Shown: positions 32,141 to 42,870, counted from the first letter of the stretch. The stretch is 64,000 nt of DNA from Enterobacter chuandaensis (GCF_003594915.1 NZ_QZCS01000003.1:351634-415633), one strand, 5' to 3'. Numbers and translations: made by a program. The notes: generated by a model from the letters alone, not told the origin.

Positions 32141-32297
32141 TACGTAACGGTTTTCTCCCTCTGCGTACCTCGTTTAATCATATACCCCCTGCATCAACCG
32201 TGCGGCAATCAACGGAAATTTCCCACTGTACATAAAATAATCTAAAGCCTGCATTATACTTAAGGTATCGCTGACGGGCCGACAATAAGGGGGCGCT

Positions 32298-32885
32298 ATG
32301 AACCATGTCTGGGGACTTTTCTCCCATCCCGATCGTGAGATGCATGTCATCAAAAGTGAGAACGAAACGGTCTCGCATCATTACACGCACCACGTGCTGC
32401 TGATGGCCGCGGTGCCGGTAATATGCGCGTTTATTGGCACAACACAAATCGGCTGGAACTTCGGTGACGGTACCGTGGTTCAGCTCTCCTGGTTTACCGG
32501 GCTTTATATGGCCATTCTTTTTTATGGTCTGATGCTGGCGGGGGGGGCGGTCATGGGGCGCGTCATTCACTGGATGGCGCGTAACTACCCGCAGCGCCCA
32601 TCGCTGGCACACTGTATGGTCTTTGCCGGATACGTCGCGACCCCGCTGTTCTTAAGCGGTATTGTCGCGCTCTATCCACTGGTCTGGCTGTGCGCGCTGA
32701 TCGGTACTGTTGCGCTCTTTTACACCGGTTATCTGCTGTATCTGGGCGTTCCTACCTTCCTGAACATCAATAAAGAAGAGGGCCTGAGCTTCTCCAGCTC
32801 CACGCTTGCCATTGGGGTGCTGGTACTGGAGGCGTTACTGGCGCTGACGGTTATTCTTTGGGGTTATGGATACCGTCTCTTCTAA
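32298..32885 (+). CDS. yohC: Yip1-domain membrane protein YohC
   Basis: A 195-residue inner-membrane protein with a Yip1 domain and five hydrophobic segments; function unknown. Length and the start MNHVWGLFSHPDREMHVI match E. coli YohC. Lies between yohD (divergent) and pbpG. Confidence 0.92.
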   Translation: MNHVWGLFSHPDREMHVIKSENETVSHHYTHHVLLMAAVPVICAFIGTTQIGWNFGDGTVVQLSWFTGLYMAILFYGLMLAGGAVMGRVIHWMARNYPQRPSLAHCMVFAGYVATPLFLSGIVALYPLVWLCALIGTVALFYTGYLLYLGVPTFLNINKEEGLSFSSSTLAIGVLVLEALLALTVILWGYGYRLF

Positions 32886-33052
32886 GTTCGCTGCATTGCT
32901 GGCGTAAATGCCAGCAATGCAGCATTTCTTCACGATTATCCACTGGCGACAAAGCACGGTGACCGCTATGATGCCGAAGCCAGCCTGTGTTTATCCGTCG
33001 ACGCAGGCGGCGTACGTCATAACGTGCGTGAATAATTATCAGAAGTCTCACC

Positions 33053-33976
33053 ATGCTGAAATTCCGAGTCTCATTACTTAGCCTGGCGCTGTTGCTGGGC
33101 GCGTCCGCTGCCGTGCCAGCCGTCGCCAAAACGCCTGCGGTGACCACCGCTGCTGCCCAGCCGCAAATTGCGTCCGGTAGCGCGATGATTGTTGATCTCA
33201 ACACCAATAAGGTGATTTACGCCAGCCACCCGGATCTGGTGCGCCCGATTGCTTCCATAACCAAATTAATGACCGCGATGGTCGTGCTTGATGCACATCT
33301 GCCGCTGGACGAAAAACTGAAAGTCGATATCAGCCACACGCCGGAAATGAAAGGGATTTACTCTCGCGTGCGCCTGAACAGTGAAATCAGCCGTAAAGAT
33401 ATGCTGCTGCTGGCGCTGATGTCGTCCGAGAACCGTGCGGCGGCCAGCCTGGCGCACCACTATCCTGGCGGTTATGACGCGTTTATCCGCGCGATGAATG
33501 CCAAAGCCAAAGCGCTGGGGATGACCAATACCCGCTATGTGGAGCCGACCGGGCTGTCAATTCATAACGTCTCAACGGCGCGTGACCTGACGAAGATGCT
33601 GATTGCCACGAAGCAATACCCGCTGCTCGGCCAGCTCAGCACCACGCGCGAGGACATGGCGACATTCTCGAATCCGTCTTACACGCTGCCGTTCCGCAAC
33701 ACTAACCATCTGGTATATCGCGAGAACTGGAATATTCAGTTAACCAAAACCGGGTTTACCAATGCAGCAGGCCACTGTCTGGTGATGCGTACCGTATTCA
33801 ACGGTAAGCCGGTGGCGCTGGTGGTGATGGATGCCTTCGGCAAATATACCCACTTTGCGGATGCGAGCCGCCTGCGGACATGGATTGAGACCGGGAAAGT
33901 GCAGCCCGTTCCGGCCGCCGCATTGACGTATAAAAAGCAGAAAGCGGAACAGATGGCGACGGCGCAGAACGACTAA
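33053..33976 (+). CDS. pbpG: D-alanyl-D-alanine endopeptidase PbpG (PBP7)
   Basis: Periplasmic penicillin-binding protein that cuts the cross-links of peptidoglycan. The 307-residue precursor has a signal peptide ending near AVAKT, then the three active motifs: S68-I-T-K71 (PIASITKLM), SEN (SSENRAAA) and KTG ([10 protein letters not shown]). E. coli PBP7 is 310 residues. Confidence 0.96.
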   Translation: MLKFRVSLLSLALLLGASAAVPAVAKTPAVTTAAAQPQIASGSAMIVDLNTNKVIYASHPDLVRPIASITKLMTAMVVLDAHLPLDEKLKVDISHTPEMKGIYSRVRLNSEISRKDMLLLALMSSENRAAASLAHHYPGGYDAFIRAMNAKAKALGMTNTRYVEPTGLSIHNVSTARDLTKMLIATKQYPLLGQLSTTREDMATFSNPSYTLPFRNTNHLVYRENWNIQLTKTGFTNAAGHCLVMRTVFNGKPVALVVMDAFGKYTHFADASRLRTWIETGKVQPVPAAALTYKKQKAEQMATAQND

Positions 33977-33996
33977 TTCCCCTCTGCGCGTTGGTG

Positions 33997-34030
33997 CCCT
34001 CACCCCGACCCTCTCCCACGGGAGAGGGAG
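33997..34030. repeat. CCCTCACC-family palindromic repeat
   Basis: CCCTCACCCCGACCCTCTCCC followed by its partial inverse GGGAGAGGGAG. Lies after pbpG, before a hairpin-like GGTTACCGTTTT stretch. Confidence 0.6.
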
Positions 34031-34069
34031 AAAACACTAAAAACGGTAACCCAGGTTACCGTTTTACGT

Positions 34070-34624
34070 TTATTCCGGCAGCGTCCAGTCACCGTCGTTG
34101 AGCGGGCGTTGCATTATCAACGTATCCCGCCAGTCGCCTTTCTTATACCCAACGCTTCGCAATTGACCCACGACATCAAAACCGTGCTTTTTATGTAAGC
34201 GCAGCGAACCCGAGTTGTTATTCCCGTCACCCACAACGGCGATCATCTGCCGCCACGGGCCCTGCTCGCAGCGTGCGATCAGCGCGCTTAGCAACGTTGA
34301 GCCAAATCCACGGCCCGTGGTGCTGGCATCCACATAGATTGATTCTTCGAGCGTGTAGCGATAAGCCTGTCGCGGACGATACGGGGTGGCATAGCAATAG
34401 CCCACGACGATACCGCGATACAGCGCGACCAGCCACGGCAAACCGCCGTCGGTAACGTTTTTCAGACGCTTACGCATTTCGTCTACGGTAGGGGGAACTT
34501 CTTCGAATGACGCGCGGCCATGAAGCACATGCCAGGCATAGATGGCGGCGATGGCATGCACATCATCGGGAAGGGCGTCGCGCACTTCCAGCTCGGTTTC
34601 GGATAAAACATCAACAGCCGACAT
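34070..34624 (-). CDS. GNAT acetyltransferase, phosphinothricin/methionine-sulfone type
   Basis: A 184-residue GNAT-fold N-acetyltransferase of the PAT/MddA group, which acetylates compounds such as methionine sulfone, methionine sulfoximine or phosphinothricin. Family signatures are RASFEEVPPT, ATPYRPRQAYRYTLEESIYVD, the acetyl-CoA loop GRGFGSTLL, and GNNNSGSLRLHKKHGF. The start giving MSAVDVLSETE follows a good AGGAG; six upstream codons are excluded. The exact substrate is not settled by sequence. A 22-bp perfect palindrome lies in its leader. Confidence 0.85.
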   Translation of the reverse strand: MSAVDVLSETELEVRDALPDDVHAIAAIYAWHVLHGRASFEEVPPTVDEMRKRLKNVTDGGLPWLVALYRGIVVGYCYATPYRPRQAYRYTLEESIYVDASTTGRGFGSTLLSALIARCEQGPWRQMIAVVGDGNNNSGSLRLHKKHGFDVVGQLRSVGYKKGDWRDTLIMQRPLNDGDWTLPE

Positions 34625-34650
34625 GATGTGTCTGCTCCTCATCGTAACAT

Positions 34651-34672
34651 GCCGGAGAAACGTTTCTCCGGC
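34651..34672. promoter_or_regulatory. 22-bp perfect palindrome before the GNAT gene
   Basis: Perfect dyad with core GAAACGTTTC and GC-rich flanks, 27 bp before the GNAT start and downstream of dld. It lacks a T run. The core resembles LacI-family operators including Cra, but the flanking bases differ from the Cra consensus. Confidence 0.45.
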
Positions 34673-34736
34673 GACAGGTCGCTACTCTAGTACGATTCAG
34701 GAGCGGTTAACAATCTCTCAAATTTGGCTGTAGGGT

Positions 34737-36485
34737 TTAATCAGACGTTTGCGCTATGGGCTGCTCCGCGTCTGCGCTCTCTTTCCAGTATTTCTTCCGC
34801 GTTGTTTTGCCGATGCCGGGGTTCATGCTGTTTGTAGGGTCATTCTCGCGATAAAACTGCTTAAGTGCCTCAGGAGCTTTATAAAGATGCCCGACGTTGT
34901 GTTCCGCAGGATATTGTGCGCCACGCTCGCGCAGCAGGGCGAGCATCTGCTCCTTCAGCTCGTGCGCATCAACGCCTTTTTTGACGATGTAGTCCTGATG
35001 GAAGACGTAGCACATAAAGTGACCGTAATAGAGCTTGTGCACCAGCTTGCTGTCGATCTCCGGCGGCAGATGCTCAAACCACTCGGTATCGTTGCGTCGC
35101 AGGGCGATATCCAGCGCCAGAATATCCTCCACCTCTTCGGAATGTACCGCCTGGTAACGGATAGCGGCGCCCGCCGCGGCGAAGCGGTGCAGGAACGCTT
35201 TGCTGCCTTCTTCCGGTGTACAGGCAAAGAAATCGCCTTCGGCGGTTTTGAAGAACCCGGTAAGCCAGCTCTGCGCTTCGGCAATCCCGTCCCCGGCCAT
35301 TTTCAGCAGCAGGTGATGTTCGTACTTATCGCGCCAGGTTTTCATTCGCTCCGGCAGGTGCGCCGGGAAAACGTTGCCCAGCTTCTGCATAAAGCGGTCG
35401 GTAAAGTGGGGCTTAAACAGTGATACTTTTTCCAGCATCGCGTCGGTGCGCCCCTTCATGGTGAAGAAGAACGGCATTTTGTCGGTGCCGAGCTTGTCGA
35501 TCATCAGGAAGGTATCTTTCCCGTAGCGCTCGGCGATGTCGTAAATATCCCGGTGCATATACTCGCCAGCCACCGGCAGGTGGGTGAATTCGCCCAGAAT
35601 ATGGCGACGAATTTCGGTCAAAACCTCGGGCTGATTGGTGCCGATGTAAAATACCTGCTGTTTTTTTTCTGCCGGGAAGGTGTCGAGGCGCACGGCAAAC
35701 ACGGCCAGCTTGCCCGCGCAGCCGGAGGATTCAAACAGGCGGTCCGGGTCGGCGTTATAGCGCGCCGGGGTGTCAGCGTCGATATCCCGCACGCGGGTGA
35801 CGTAATCGTGATCGTGCGCGTGACGCCCATCGTGCTGAACGTCTTCGTCCCTCACGTGATCGTCATCAAGCTTGCTGAGGATCTGTTCCGGCGTGACGCC
35901 GAGATCGATACCCAGATGGTTAACCAGCGTCAGCTTGCCGTTCTCGTCAATACGGGCAAACAGCGACATCTCGGTGTAGGCCGGGCCGCGCTGCACCAGC
36001 GAGCCGCCGGAGTTATTGCAGATCCCACCGACCACTGAGGCGCCAATGCAGGAGGAGCCGATCACCGAGTGCGGCTCGCGGCCCAGCGGCTTCAGCGCTT
36101 TTTCCAGCGAGTAGAGCGTGGTGCCCGGGAACGCGAGCACCTGCTCGCCTTTGTCCAGCAGGTGCAGCTTGTCGAGACGCAGGGTGCTGATAATCACGAT
36201 GTCGCGATCGTAATCGTTGCCGTTCGGCGTGGAGCCTTCGGTCAGGCCGGTGTTGGCGGCCTGCATTAAAATAATCTTGTCGGCGGCGACGCAGGCGCTC
36301 AGCACGCGCCACAGCTCCAGAAGCGTGCCGGGGAACACCACCGCCAGCGCCTCGCCCTGACCGGAGCGGAAGCCCTTACGGTAGCGGGCGGTTTTGGCCG
36401 GGTCGGTAAGCAGGTGAGAGGAGCCAACCAGGCGCGACAGTTCGTTAATAAAAGTATTGTTATCGTCAGTTCGAACAGAAGTCAT
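34737..36485 (-). CDS. dld: Quinone-dependent D-lactate dehydrogenase Dld
   Basis: Peripheral inner-membrane flavoenzyme that oxidises D-lactate to pyruvate and passes electrons to quinone. The 582-residue protein starts at the ATG giving MTSVRTDDNN; the open frame runs 47 codons further upstream without a match. The FAD domain has MQAANTGLTEGSTP and GASVVGGICNNSGGSLVQRG; the membrane-binding and cap regions follow. Divergent from bglX. Confidence 0.96.
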   Translation of the reverse strand: MTSVRTDDNNTFINELSRLVGSSHLLTDPAKTARYRKGFRSGQGEALAVVFPGTLLELWRVLSACVAADKIILMQAANTGLTEGSTPNGNDYDRDIVIISTLRLDKLHLLDKGEQVLAFPGTTLYSLEKALKPLGREPHSVIGSSCIGASVVGGICNNSGGSLVQRGPAYTEMSLFARIDENGKLTLVNHLGIDLGVTPEQILSKLDDDHVRDEDVQHDGRHAHDHDYVTRVRDIDADTPARYNADPDRLFESSGCAGKLAVFAVRLDTFPAEKKQQVFYIGTNQPEVLTEIRRHILGEFTHLPVAGEYMHRDIYDIAERYGKDTFLMIDKLGTDKMPFFFTMKGRTDAMLEKVSLFKPHFTDRFMQKLGNVFPAHLPERMKTWRDKYEHHLLLKMAGDGIAEAQSWLTGFFKTAEGDFFACTPEEGSKAFLHRFAAAGAAIRYQAVHSEEVEDILALDIALRRNDTEWFEHLPPEIDSKLVHKLYYGHFMCYVFHQDYIVKKGVDAHELKEQMLALLRERGAQYPAEHNVGHLYKAPEALKQFYRENDPTNSMNPGIGKTTRKKYWKESADAEQPIAQTSD

Positions 36486-36674
36486 CTTCCACTCCTTGTG
36501 GTGGGGCAAATTTCTCGCTGTAAAGCATAGCGCGATTAACTGTTCAGCGGTCGGGTATTCATGAGAAAAATCAGAGAATAACCCTGCAACGTTCAGAGGG
36601 TTTGTGGCACACTGCGCTTTTCGCACGGTCTGGCCGGGTGCTTCCCACGGTTATTGATGAGAGAGAATAACAAC

Positions 36675-38972
36675 ATGAAATGGCTATGTTCTGTAGGTGT
36701 TGCCGTCAGCCTGGCGCTGCAACCTGCGCTGGCAGAGGATTTGTTTGGTAATCACCCGCTCACGCCTGAAGCCCGCGACGCGTTTGTCACGGCGTTGCTC
36801 AAGAAAATGACGGTTGATGAGAAAATTGGCCAGCTGCGTCTTATCAGCGTCGGTCCGGATAACCCGAAAGAGGCCATCCGCGAGATGATCAAAGACGGGC
36901 AGGTCGGGGCCATCTTTAATACCGTTACCCGCCAGGATATCCGCAAAATGCAGGATCAGGTGATGGAACTTAGCCGCCTGAAAATCCCACTGTTCTTCGC
37001 CTATGACGTGGTGCACGGCCAGCGTACCGTCTTCCCGATTAGCCTCGGCTTAGCCTCCTCGTTTAACCTCGACGCGGTGAAAACCGTCGGGCGCGTGTCC
37101 GCCTATGAAGCGGCGGATGACGGCCTGAACATGACCTGGGCGCCGATGGTTGACGTTTCGCGCGACCCGCGCTGGGGCCGCGCCTCGGAAGGCTTCGGTG
37201 AAGATACCTTTTTAACGGCCACGATGGGTAAAACCATGGTGGAAGCGATGCAGGGCAAAAGCCCGGCGGACCGCTACTCGGTGATGACCAGCGTCAAACA
37301 CTTCGCGGCCTACGGCGCGGTGGAAGGCGGTAAAGAGTACAACACCGTCGACATGAGCCCGCAGCGCCTGTTTAACGATTACATGCCGCCGTACAAGGCA
37401 GGTCTGGACGCGGGCAGCGGCGCGGTGATGGTGGCGCTGAACTCGCTGAACGGTACGCCTGCGACCTCCGATTCCTGGCTGCTGAAAGACGTGCTGCGCG
37501 ACCAGTGGGGCTTTAAGGGCATCACCGTTTCCGACCACGGCGCGATTAAAGAGCTGATCAAACACGGCACCGCCTCCGACCCGGAAGACGCGGTGCGCGT
37601 GGCGCTCAAGTCCGGCATCAACATGAGCATGAGCGACGAGTACTACAGCAAATACCTGCCGGGGCTGGTGAAGAGCGGCAAGGTAACGATGGCGGAGCTG
37701 GACGATGCCGCGCGCCACGTGCTGAACGTCAAATATGACATGGGTCTGTTTAACGATCCGTACAGCCACCTGGGGCCGAAAGATTCAGACCCGGCAGACA
37801 CCAACGCCGAAAGCCGCCTGCACCGTAAAGAAGCGCGTGACGTGGCGCGCGAAAGCCTGGTGTTGCTGAAGAACCGCCTCGACACGCTGCCGCTGAAAAA
37901 ATCCGGCACCATCGCTGTGGTGGGCCCGCTGGCCGACAGCAAGCGCGACGTGATGGGCAGCTGGTCTGCTGCGGGCGTGGCCGATCAGTCCGTTACCGTC
38001 CTGACCGGCATCAAGAGCGCCGTCGGTGAAAACGCCAAAGTGGTGTACGCCAAAGGGGCGAACGTCACCGACGATAAAGACATCGTCACCTTCCTCAACC
38101 AGTACGAGGAAGCGGTGAAGGTCGATCCGCGCACGCCGAAGGAGATGATCGACGAAGCGGTCAACGCGGCGAAGCAGTCTGACGTCGTTGTTGCGGTCGT
38201 GGGGGAGGCGCAGGGTATGGCGCACGAAGCCTCCAGCCGTACCGATATCACCATCCCGCAGAGCCAGCGCGATCTGATCGCCGCCCTGAAAGCGACCGGC
38301 AAGCCGCTGGTGCTGGTGCTGATGAACGGTCGTCCGCTGGCGCTGGTGAAAGAAGACCAGCAGGCTGACGCCATTCTGGAAACCTGGTTCGCCGGTACCG
38401 AAGGCGGTAACGCCATCGCCGACGTGCTGTTTGGTGATTACAACCCGTCGGGCAAGCTGCCGATGTCCTTCCCGCGCTCCGTCGGGCAGATCCCGGTCTA
38501 CTACAGCCACCTGAACACCGGTCGTCCGTACAATGCCGACAAGCCGAACAAGTACACGTCTCGTTACTTCGACGAAGCTAACGGCCCGCTGTATCCGTTT
38601 GGTTACGGCCTGAGCTACACCACCTTCAAGGTGTCTGACGTGAAAATGTCGGCGCCGAGCCTGAAGCGTGACGGCAAAGTTACCGCCAGCGTGGAGGTGA
38701 CCAACACTGGCAAGCGCGAAGGGGCAACGGTGATTCAGATGTACGTTCAGGATGTCACCGCCTCGATGAGCCGCCCTGTGAAGCAGCTGCGCGGCTTCGA
38801 GAAGGTCAACCTGAAGCCTGGCGAAACCCAAACCATCAGCTTCCCGATTGACGTGGACGCGCTGAAGTTCTGGAACCAGCAGATGAAATATGATGCGGAA
38901 CCGGGCAAGTTTAACGTCTTTATCGGGGTAGATTCCGCCCGCGTGAATAAGGGTGAGTTCGAGCTGCTGTAA
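36675..38972 (+). CDS. bglX: Periplasmic beta-glucosidase BglX
   Basis: GH3 enzyme that splits beta-glucosides in the periplasm. The 765-residue precursor, the same length as E. coli BglX, starts at the ATG giving MKWLCSVGVAVSL, with a signal peptide ending ALAED. The catalytic nucleophile aspartate is in VSDHGAI, and earlier HFAAYGAVEGG and SRDPRWGR motifs fit GH3. A C-terminal fibronectin-like domain is present. A GC-rich hairpin follows. Confidence 0.96.
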   Translation: MKWLCSVGVAVSLALQPALAEDLFGNHPLTPEARDAFVTALLKKMTVDEKIGQLRLISVGPDNPKEAIREMIKDGQVGAIFNTVTRQDIRKMQDQVMELSRLKIPLFFAYDVVHGQRTVFPISLGLASSFNLDAVKTVGRVSAYEAADDGLNMTWAPMVDVSRDPRWGRASEGFGEDTFLTATMGKTMVEAMQGKSPADRYSVMTSVKHFAAYGAVEGGKEYNTVDMSPQRLFNDYMPPYKAGLDAGSGAVMVALNSLNGTPATSDSWLLKDVLRDQWGFKGITVSDHGAIKELIKHGTASDPEDAVRVALKSGINMSMSDEYYSKYLPGLVKSGKVTMAELDDAARHVLNVKYDMGLFNDPYSHLGPKDSDPADTNAESRLHRKEARDVARESLVLLKNRLDTLPLKKSGTIAVVGPLADSKRDVMGSWSAAGVADQSVTVLTGIKSAVGENAKVVYAKGANVTDDKDIVTFLNQYEEAVKVDPRTPKEMIDEAVNAAKQSDVVVAVVGEAQGMAHEASSRTDITIPQSQRDLIAALKATGKPLVLVLMNGRPLALVKEDQQADAILETWFAGTEGGNAIADVLFGDYNPSGKLPMSFPRSVGQIPVYYSHLNTGRPYNADKPNKYTSRYFDEANGPLYPFGYGLSYTTFKVSDVKMSAPSLKRDGKVTASVEVTNTGKREGATVIQMYVQDVTASMSRPVKQLRGFEKVNLKPGETQTISFPIDVDALKFWNQQMKYDAEPGKFNVFIGVDSARVNKGEFELL

Positions 38973-38986
38973 CGTTTCCTTCCTTT

Positions 38987-39011
38987 GCATCCCCCGATTT
39001 CCGGGGGATGC
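38987..39011 (+). terminator. bglX terminator
   Basis: A 10-bp perfect stem (GCATCCCCCG with its complement) around ATTTC. The T run after it is weak (GTCTTACCTT). Confidence 0.6.
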
Positions 39012-39062
39012 GTCTTACCTTATGCTAAAAAGGCATTTTGCCGGGTAAATCCGTCGTTTTAA

Positions 39063-39073
39063 GCTACGCTTTT
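39063..39073 (+). promoter_or_regulatory. Possible RpoS-type extended -10 of osmF
   Basis: GCTACGCTTTT fits the sigma-S preferred KCTAYRCTTAA at nine of eleven positions, 46 bp before osmF. In E. coli this operon depends on RpoS and osmotic stress. Confidence 0.5.
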
Positions 39074-39118
39074 CTCTCAAGCCTCTGAAAAAGGCGATAA
39101 AAAAATGAGGACAGCGGA

Positions 39119-40036
39119 ATGACGATTAAAACGGGGATGGCAGTTTCTGCGGCGCTACTCGCGGCGCTAAGCCTGCCGCTACAGGCGGCGGAGCCGGTAA
39201 AAGTGGGCTCGAAGATCGATACCGAAGGCGCACTGCTCGGCAATATTATTTTGCAGGTGCTGGAAAGCCACGGCGTGAAAACCGTCAATAAAGTTCAGCT
39301 GGGCACCACGCCCGTCGTGCGTGGGGCGATTACCTCCGGCGAGCTGGATATCTACCCCGAATACACCGGCAACGGCGCGTTCTTCTCTAAAGAAGAGAAC
39401 GATCCGGCATGGAAAAACGCCAAAGCTGGCTATGAAAAAGTCAAAAAACTCGACGCGGAACAGAACAAGCTGGTCTGGCTGACCCCGGCCCCGGCCAATA
39501 ATACCTGGACTATCGCCGTGCGTAAGGATGTGGCGGAGAAAGGTAAGCTGACTACGCTTGCGGATCTCAGCCGCTATCTGAAAGAGAAGGGCGACTTCAA
39601 GCTTGCGGCGTCTGCTGAGTTTATCGAGCGTCCTGATGCGCTTCCGGCATTCGAAAAAGCGTACGATTTCAAACTCGACCAGGCGCAGCTGCTCTCGCTG
39701 GCGGGCGGGGATACGGCGGTCACCATCAAGGCGGCGGCGCAGCAAACCTCCGGCGTTAATGCGGCGATGGCCTACGGCACCGACGGCCCGGTCGCGGCGC
39801 TGGGCCTGCAAACCCTGACCGATCCTAAAGGTGTACAGCCGATTTACGCCCCGACCCCGGTCGTGCGTGAGGCAGTGCTGAAAGCCTATCCGGATATTGC
39901 GGAATGGCTCAAACCAGTCTTCGAAAAGCTGGATGAAAAAACGCTGCAACAGTTGAATGCCAGCATTGCCGTCGAGGGGCTGGATGCCAAAAAAGTGGCC
40001 GCCGACTTCCTGAAACAACAAGGGCTTGTGAAGTAA
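39119..40036 (+). CDS. osmF: Osmoprotectant ABC importer substrate-binding protein OsmF (YehZ)
   Basis: Periplasmic binding protein of an OpuC-type importer that belongs to the RpoS-controlled osmotic response; affinity for glycine betaine is reported to be low in E. coli. The 305-residue precursor has a signal peptide ending LQAA before EPVKVGSKIDTEG. The QAT-like domain shows GELDIYPEYTGNGAFF and ERPDALPAFEKAY. First gene of osmF-yehYXW, here with the ATP-binding and two permease genes directly following. Confidence 0.95.
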   Translation: MTIKTGMAVSAALLAALSLPLQAAEPVKVGSKIDTEGALLGNIILQVLESHGVKTVNKVQLGTTPVVRGAITSGELDIYPEYTGNGAFFSKEENDPAWKNAKAGYEKVKKLDAEQNKLVWLTPAPANNTWTIAVRKDVAEKGKLTTLADLSRYLKEKGDFKLAASAEFIERPDALPAFEKAYDFKLDQAQLLSLAGGDTAVTIKAAAQQTSGVNAAMAYGTDGPVAALGLQTLTDPKGVQPIYAPTPVVREAVLKAYPDIAEWLKPVFEKLDEKTLQQLNASIAVEGLDAKKVAADFLKQQGLVK

Positions 40037-40048
40037 CGGGAAAGGGCT

Positions 40049-41206
40049 GTGCCAATAAAATGTCATAACCGCGTACTGCTGCTGTTGGCCTGCGTGGCCA
40101 TTGCGGCGGTCGCGTTACCGTTTGTGAACGTCGCGCCTAACCGCCTGATGTCGGGGGAAGGGCGCGCGCTGTGGCAAATCTGGCCGTTCATGCCGTGGTG
40201 GCTGGCGGCTGCGCTGGCCGCGTGGGTTGCACTGTCGCTCTGGCAAGGGCGCACGGCGCAGTGGCTGACGCTGCTGCTCTCAGAAGGGCTCTTCATCGTG
40301 CTGTTCTGGAGTGCGGGGCTGGCGGCAACGCACATGGCCTCGGCGGAAAGCCCGCTGGCGCGAACCACGATTGGCAGCGGCCTGTGGCTGTGGCTGGCGC
40401 TGTGCTTGCTGGCCAGCAGCGATGCCATTCGTCGCCTCATGACCAGCGCCGTCTGGCGCTGGGTGCTCAATGCGCAGATATGGTGTATTCCATTGCTCCT
40501 GCTGTTCAGCGGCGAACTGAACAACCTCTCGCTGTTAAAAGAGTATGCCAACCGTCAGGAGGTGTTTGATGATGCGCTGGCGCAACATCTGACGATCCTT
40601 TTTGGCACGCTGATCCCGGCGCTGCTGATCGGGATACCTCTCGGTATGTGGTGTTATCGTCATCCTTCACGTCAGGGCGGTATTTTTGCCGTGCTCAACG
40701 TTATCCAGACCATTCCCTCCGTTGCGCTGTTTGGCCTGCTGATTGCCCCCCTGGCCGGGCTGGTGAAGTCGTTTCCCGCGCTGGGCTCGGTGGGTATCGC
40801 CGGAACGGGATTAACGCCCGCGCTGATTGCGCTGGTGCTGTACGCGCTGCTGCCGCTGGTGCGCGGCGTGGTCGCGGGGTTAAGCCAGGTCGCGCCGGAT
40901 GTGCTGGAAAGCGCCCATGCGATGGGGATGAGCGCGCGACAGTGTTTCTGGAAGATACAGCTCCCGCTGGCGCTGCCTCTGCTGCTGCGTAGCCTGCGGG
41001 TGGTGGCGGTCCAGACCGTCGGCATGGCGGTGATTGCGGCGTTGATTGGCGCGGGCGGCTTTGGCGCGCTGGTATTCCAGGGGCTGCTGAGCAGCGCCCT
41101 CGATCTGGTGTTGTTGGGCGTTGTTCCCACCATTGCGCTGGCGGTCGTCGTCGACGCGCTGTTTGCCTTATGGCTCGCGCTGCTCAGGAGAAGAGCCAAT
41201 GATTGA
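40049..41206 (+). CDS. yehY: Osmoprotectant ABC importer permease YehY
   Basis: A 385-residue inner-membrane permease with a GTG start after GGGAAAGGG. An N-terminal group of hydrophobic segments precedes the conserved binding-protein-dependent transport domain, with the coupling motif [11 protein letters not shown] and [24 protein letters not shown]. Overlaps yehX by 8 bases. Confidence 0.93.
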   Translation: MPIKCHNRVLLLLACVAIAAVALPFVNVAPNRLMSGEGRALWQIWPFMPWWLAAALAAWVALSLWQGRTAQWLTLLLSEGLFIVLFWSAGLAATHMASAESPLARTTIGSGLWLWLALCLLASSDAIRRLMTSAVWRWVLNAQIWCIPLLLLFSGELNNLSLLKEYANRQEVFDDALAQHLTILFGTLIPALLIGIPLGMWCYRHPSRQGGIFAVLNVIQTIPSVALFGLLIAPLAGLVKSFPALGSVGIAGTGLTPALIALVLYALLPLVRGVVAGLSQVAPDVLESAHAMGMSARQCFWKIQLPLALPLLLRSLRVVAVQTVGMAVIAALIGAGGFGALVFQGLLSSALDLVLLGVVPTIALAVVVDALFALWLALLRRRAND

Positions 41207-42149
41207 ATTTCACGATGTCAGTAAAACCTTTGCCGGCCGCCCGGCGGCGAGCCACCTGAACCTGAACTTTGCCGAGGGCGCGTTTTCCGTGCTGATTGGC
41301 ACCTCGGGCTCGGGAAAATCCACCACCCTGAAGATGATCAACCGGCTGGTGGAGCATGACAGCGGGCTGATCCGCTTTGCCGGGGAAGAGATCCGCAGCC
41401 TGCCGGTGCTGGAGCTGCGCCGTCGGATGGGCTATGCCATTCAGTCTATCGGCCTGTTTCCGCACTGGACGGTGGCGCAGAACATCGCCACCGTGCTGCA
41501 GCTGGAGAAATGGTCGCGGGCTAAAATCGCTGACCGCGTTGATGAACTGATGTCTCTGCTGGGGCTGGAGCCCGCGCTGCGCGACCGCTATCCGCACCAG
41601 CTCTCCGGGGGGCAGCAGCAACGTGTGGGCGTGGCGCGCGCGCTGGCGGCTAACCCGCAGGTGCTGCTGATGGATGAACCTTTCGGCGCGCTGGATCCGG
41701 TTACGCGCGGGGCGCTGCAAACGGAGATGACCCGCATTCACCGCATTCTTGGCCGAACCATCGTCCTCGTGACGCACGATATTGATGAAGCCCTGCGCCT
41801 GGCCGACCATCTGGTGCTAATGGATCATGGCGAAGTGGTGCAGCAGGGTTCGCCACTCGCGTTGCTGACGCGTCCGAAGAACGACTTTGTGCGCGAATTT
41901 TTTGGCCGCAGCGAGCTGGGCGTCAGGCTGCTCTCCCTGCGGACGGTCGGCGACTATATGCGCCGACAGGATACGTCGCTCGCCGGGGAGCCGCTCCAGG
42001 CGCAGATGAGTCTGCGGGATGCCCTCTCCGCGTTTGTCGCGCGGCAGTGTGAGGTACTGCCCGTTTCGGATGACCGGGGGACGCCGTGCGGGACCTTACA
42101 TTTTCGCGATCTGCTGGCCGGGGAGGTGACGCGTGAAGGCACTGCGTGA
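41199..42149 (+). CDS. yehX: Osmoprotectant ABC importer ATPase YehX
   Basis: A 316-residue ATPase with Walker [10 protein letters not shown], signature [15 protein letters not shown] and Walker [13 protein letters not shown], then a C-terminal regulatory extension of about 75 residues that resembles a single degenerate CBS region. It starts inside yehY (8-base overlap) and ends 17 bases inside yehW, consistent with coupled translation of the operon. Confidence 0.95.
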   Translation: MIEFHDVSKTFAGRPAASHLNLNFAEGAFSVLIGTSGSGKSTTLKMINRLVEHDSGLIRFAGEEIRSLPVLELRRRMGYAIQSIGLFPHWTVAQNIATVLQLEKWSRAKIADRVDELMSLLGLEPALRDRYPHQLSGGQQQRVGVARALAANPQVLLMDEPFGALDPVTRGALQTEMTRIHRILGRTIVLVTHDIDEALRLADHLVLMDHGEVVQQGSPLALLTRPKNDFVREFFGRSELGVRLLSLRTVGDYMRRQDTSLAGEPLQAQMSLRDALSAFVARQCEVLPVSDDRGTPCGTLHFRDLLAGEVTREGTA

Positions 42150-42870
42150 TCCGCTCCTCTGGCTGGTAGCGCTCTTTGTCGGCTTACTGTATCTGATGCC
42201 CCACAGCGCGGCGCTGTTTCATACCCTTTTTCCCGGGCTGCCGCGGCCAGTGTATCAGCAGGAGAGCTTTATCAATCTCGCCCTGGCGCATCTCTGGCTG
42301 GTGGCGCTCTCAAGCGTCATCGCGGTTGTGTTGGGGGTAGGGGCAGGCATCGCGGTCACGCGGCCTGCGGGCAAGGAGTTTCGTCCGCTGGTGGAGACGG
42401 TTGCGGCCATCGGGCAGACGTTTCCGCCGGTTGCGGTGCTGGCGATAGCGGTGCCGGTGATGGGGTTTGGTCAGCAGCCCGCGATTATTGCGCTGATTTT
42501 ATACGGCGTATTGCCCGTTCTGCAGGGCACGCTGGCGGGTATTGCGGCGGTACCGGCGTCTGTTTTAAGCGTGGCAGAAGGGATGGGGATGAGTCGCTGG
42601 CAGCGGCTGCGCAAAGTCGAGTTGCCGCTTGCGGCACCGGTTATTATTGCCGGGATCCGCACGTCGGTGATTATTAACATCGGAACGGCGACCATTGCGT
42701 CTACGGTCGGCGCCAGTACGCTGGGAACGCCGATCATCATCGGCTTAAGCGGTTTTAATACGGCTTATATCGTGCAGGGGGCGGTGCTGGTCGCGCTGGC
42801 GGCCATCGTCGTCGATCGCCTTTTTGAGCGGCTGGCGCTGTACCTCAGCCGACACCGCCACGAACAATAA
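42133..42870 (+). CDS. yehW: Osmoprotectant ABC importer permease YehW
   Basis: A 245-residue inner-membrane permease with a GTG start after GGGGAGG. Transport-domain stretches [18 protein letters not shown] and [19 protein letters not shown] are kept. Last gene of the operon. The small gene yohO on the other strand overlaps its last 26 bases. Confidence 0.94.
   Translation: MKALRDPLLWLVALFVGLLYLMPHSAALFHTLFPGLPRPVYQQESFINLALAHLWLVALSSVIAVVLGVGAGIAVTRPAGKEFRPLVETVAAIGQTFPPVAVLAIAVPVMGFGQQPAIIALILYGVLPVLQGTLAGIAAVPASVLSVAEGMGMSRWQRLRKVELPLAAPVIIAGIRTSVIINIGTATIASTVGASTLGTPIIIGLSGFNTAYIVQGAVLVALAAIVVDRLFERLALYLSRHRHEQ

Noticed and set aside
37785..38990. Open frame of 401 codons on the minus strand
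   Set aside because: Antisense to bglX in GC-rich sequence; His/Arg-rich shadow.
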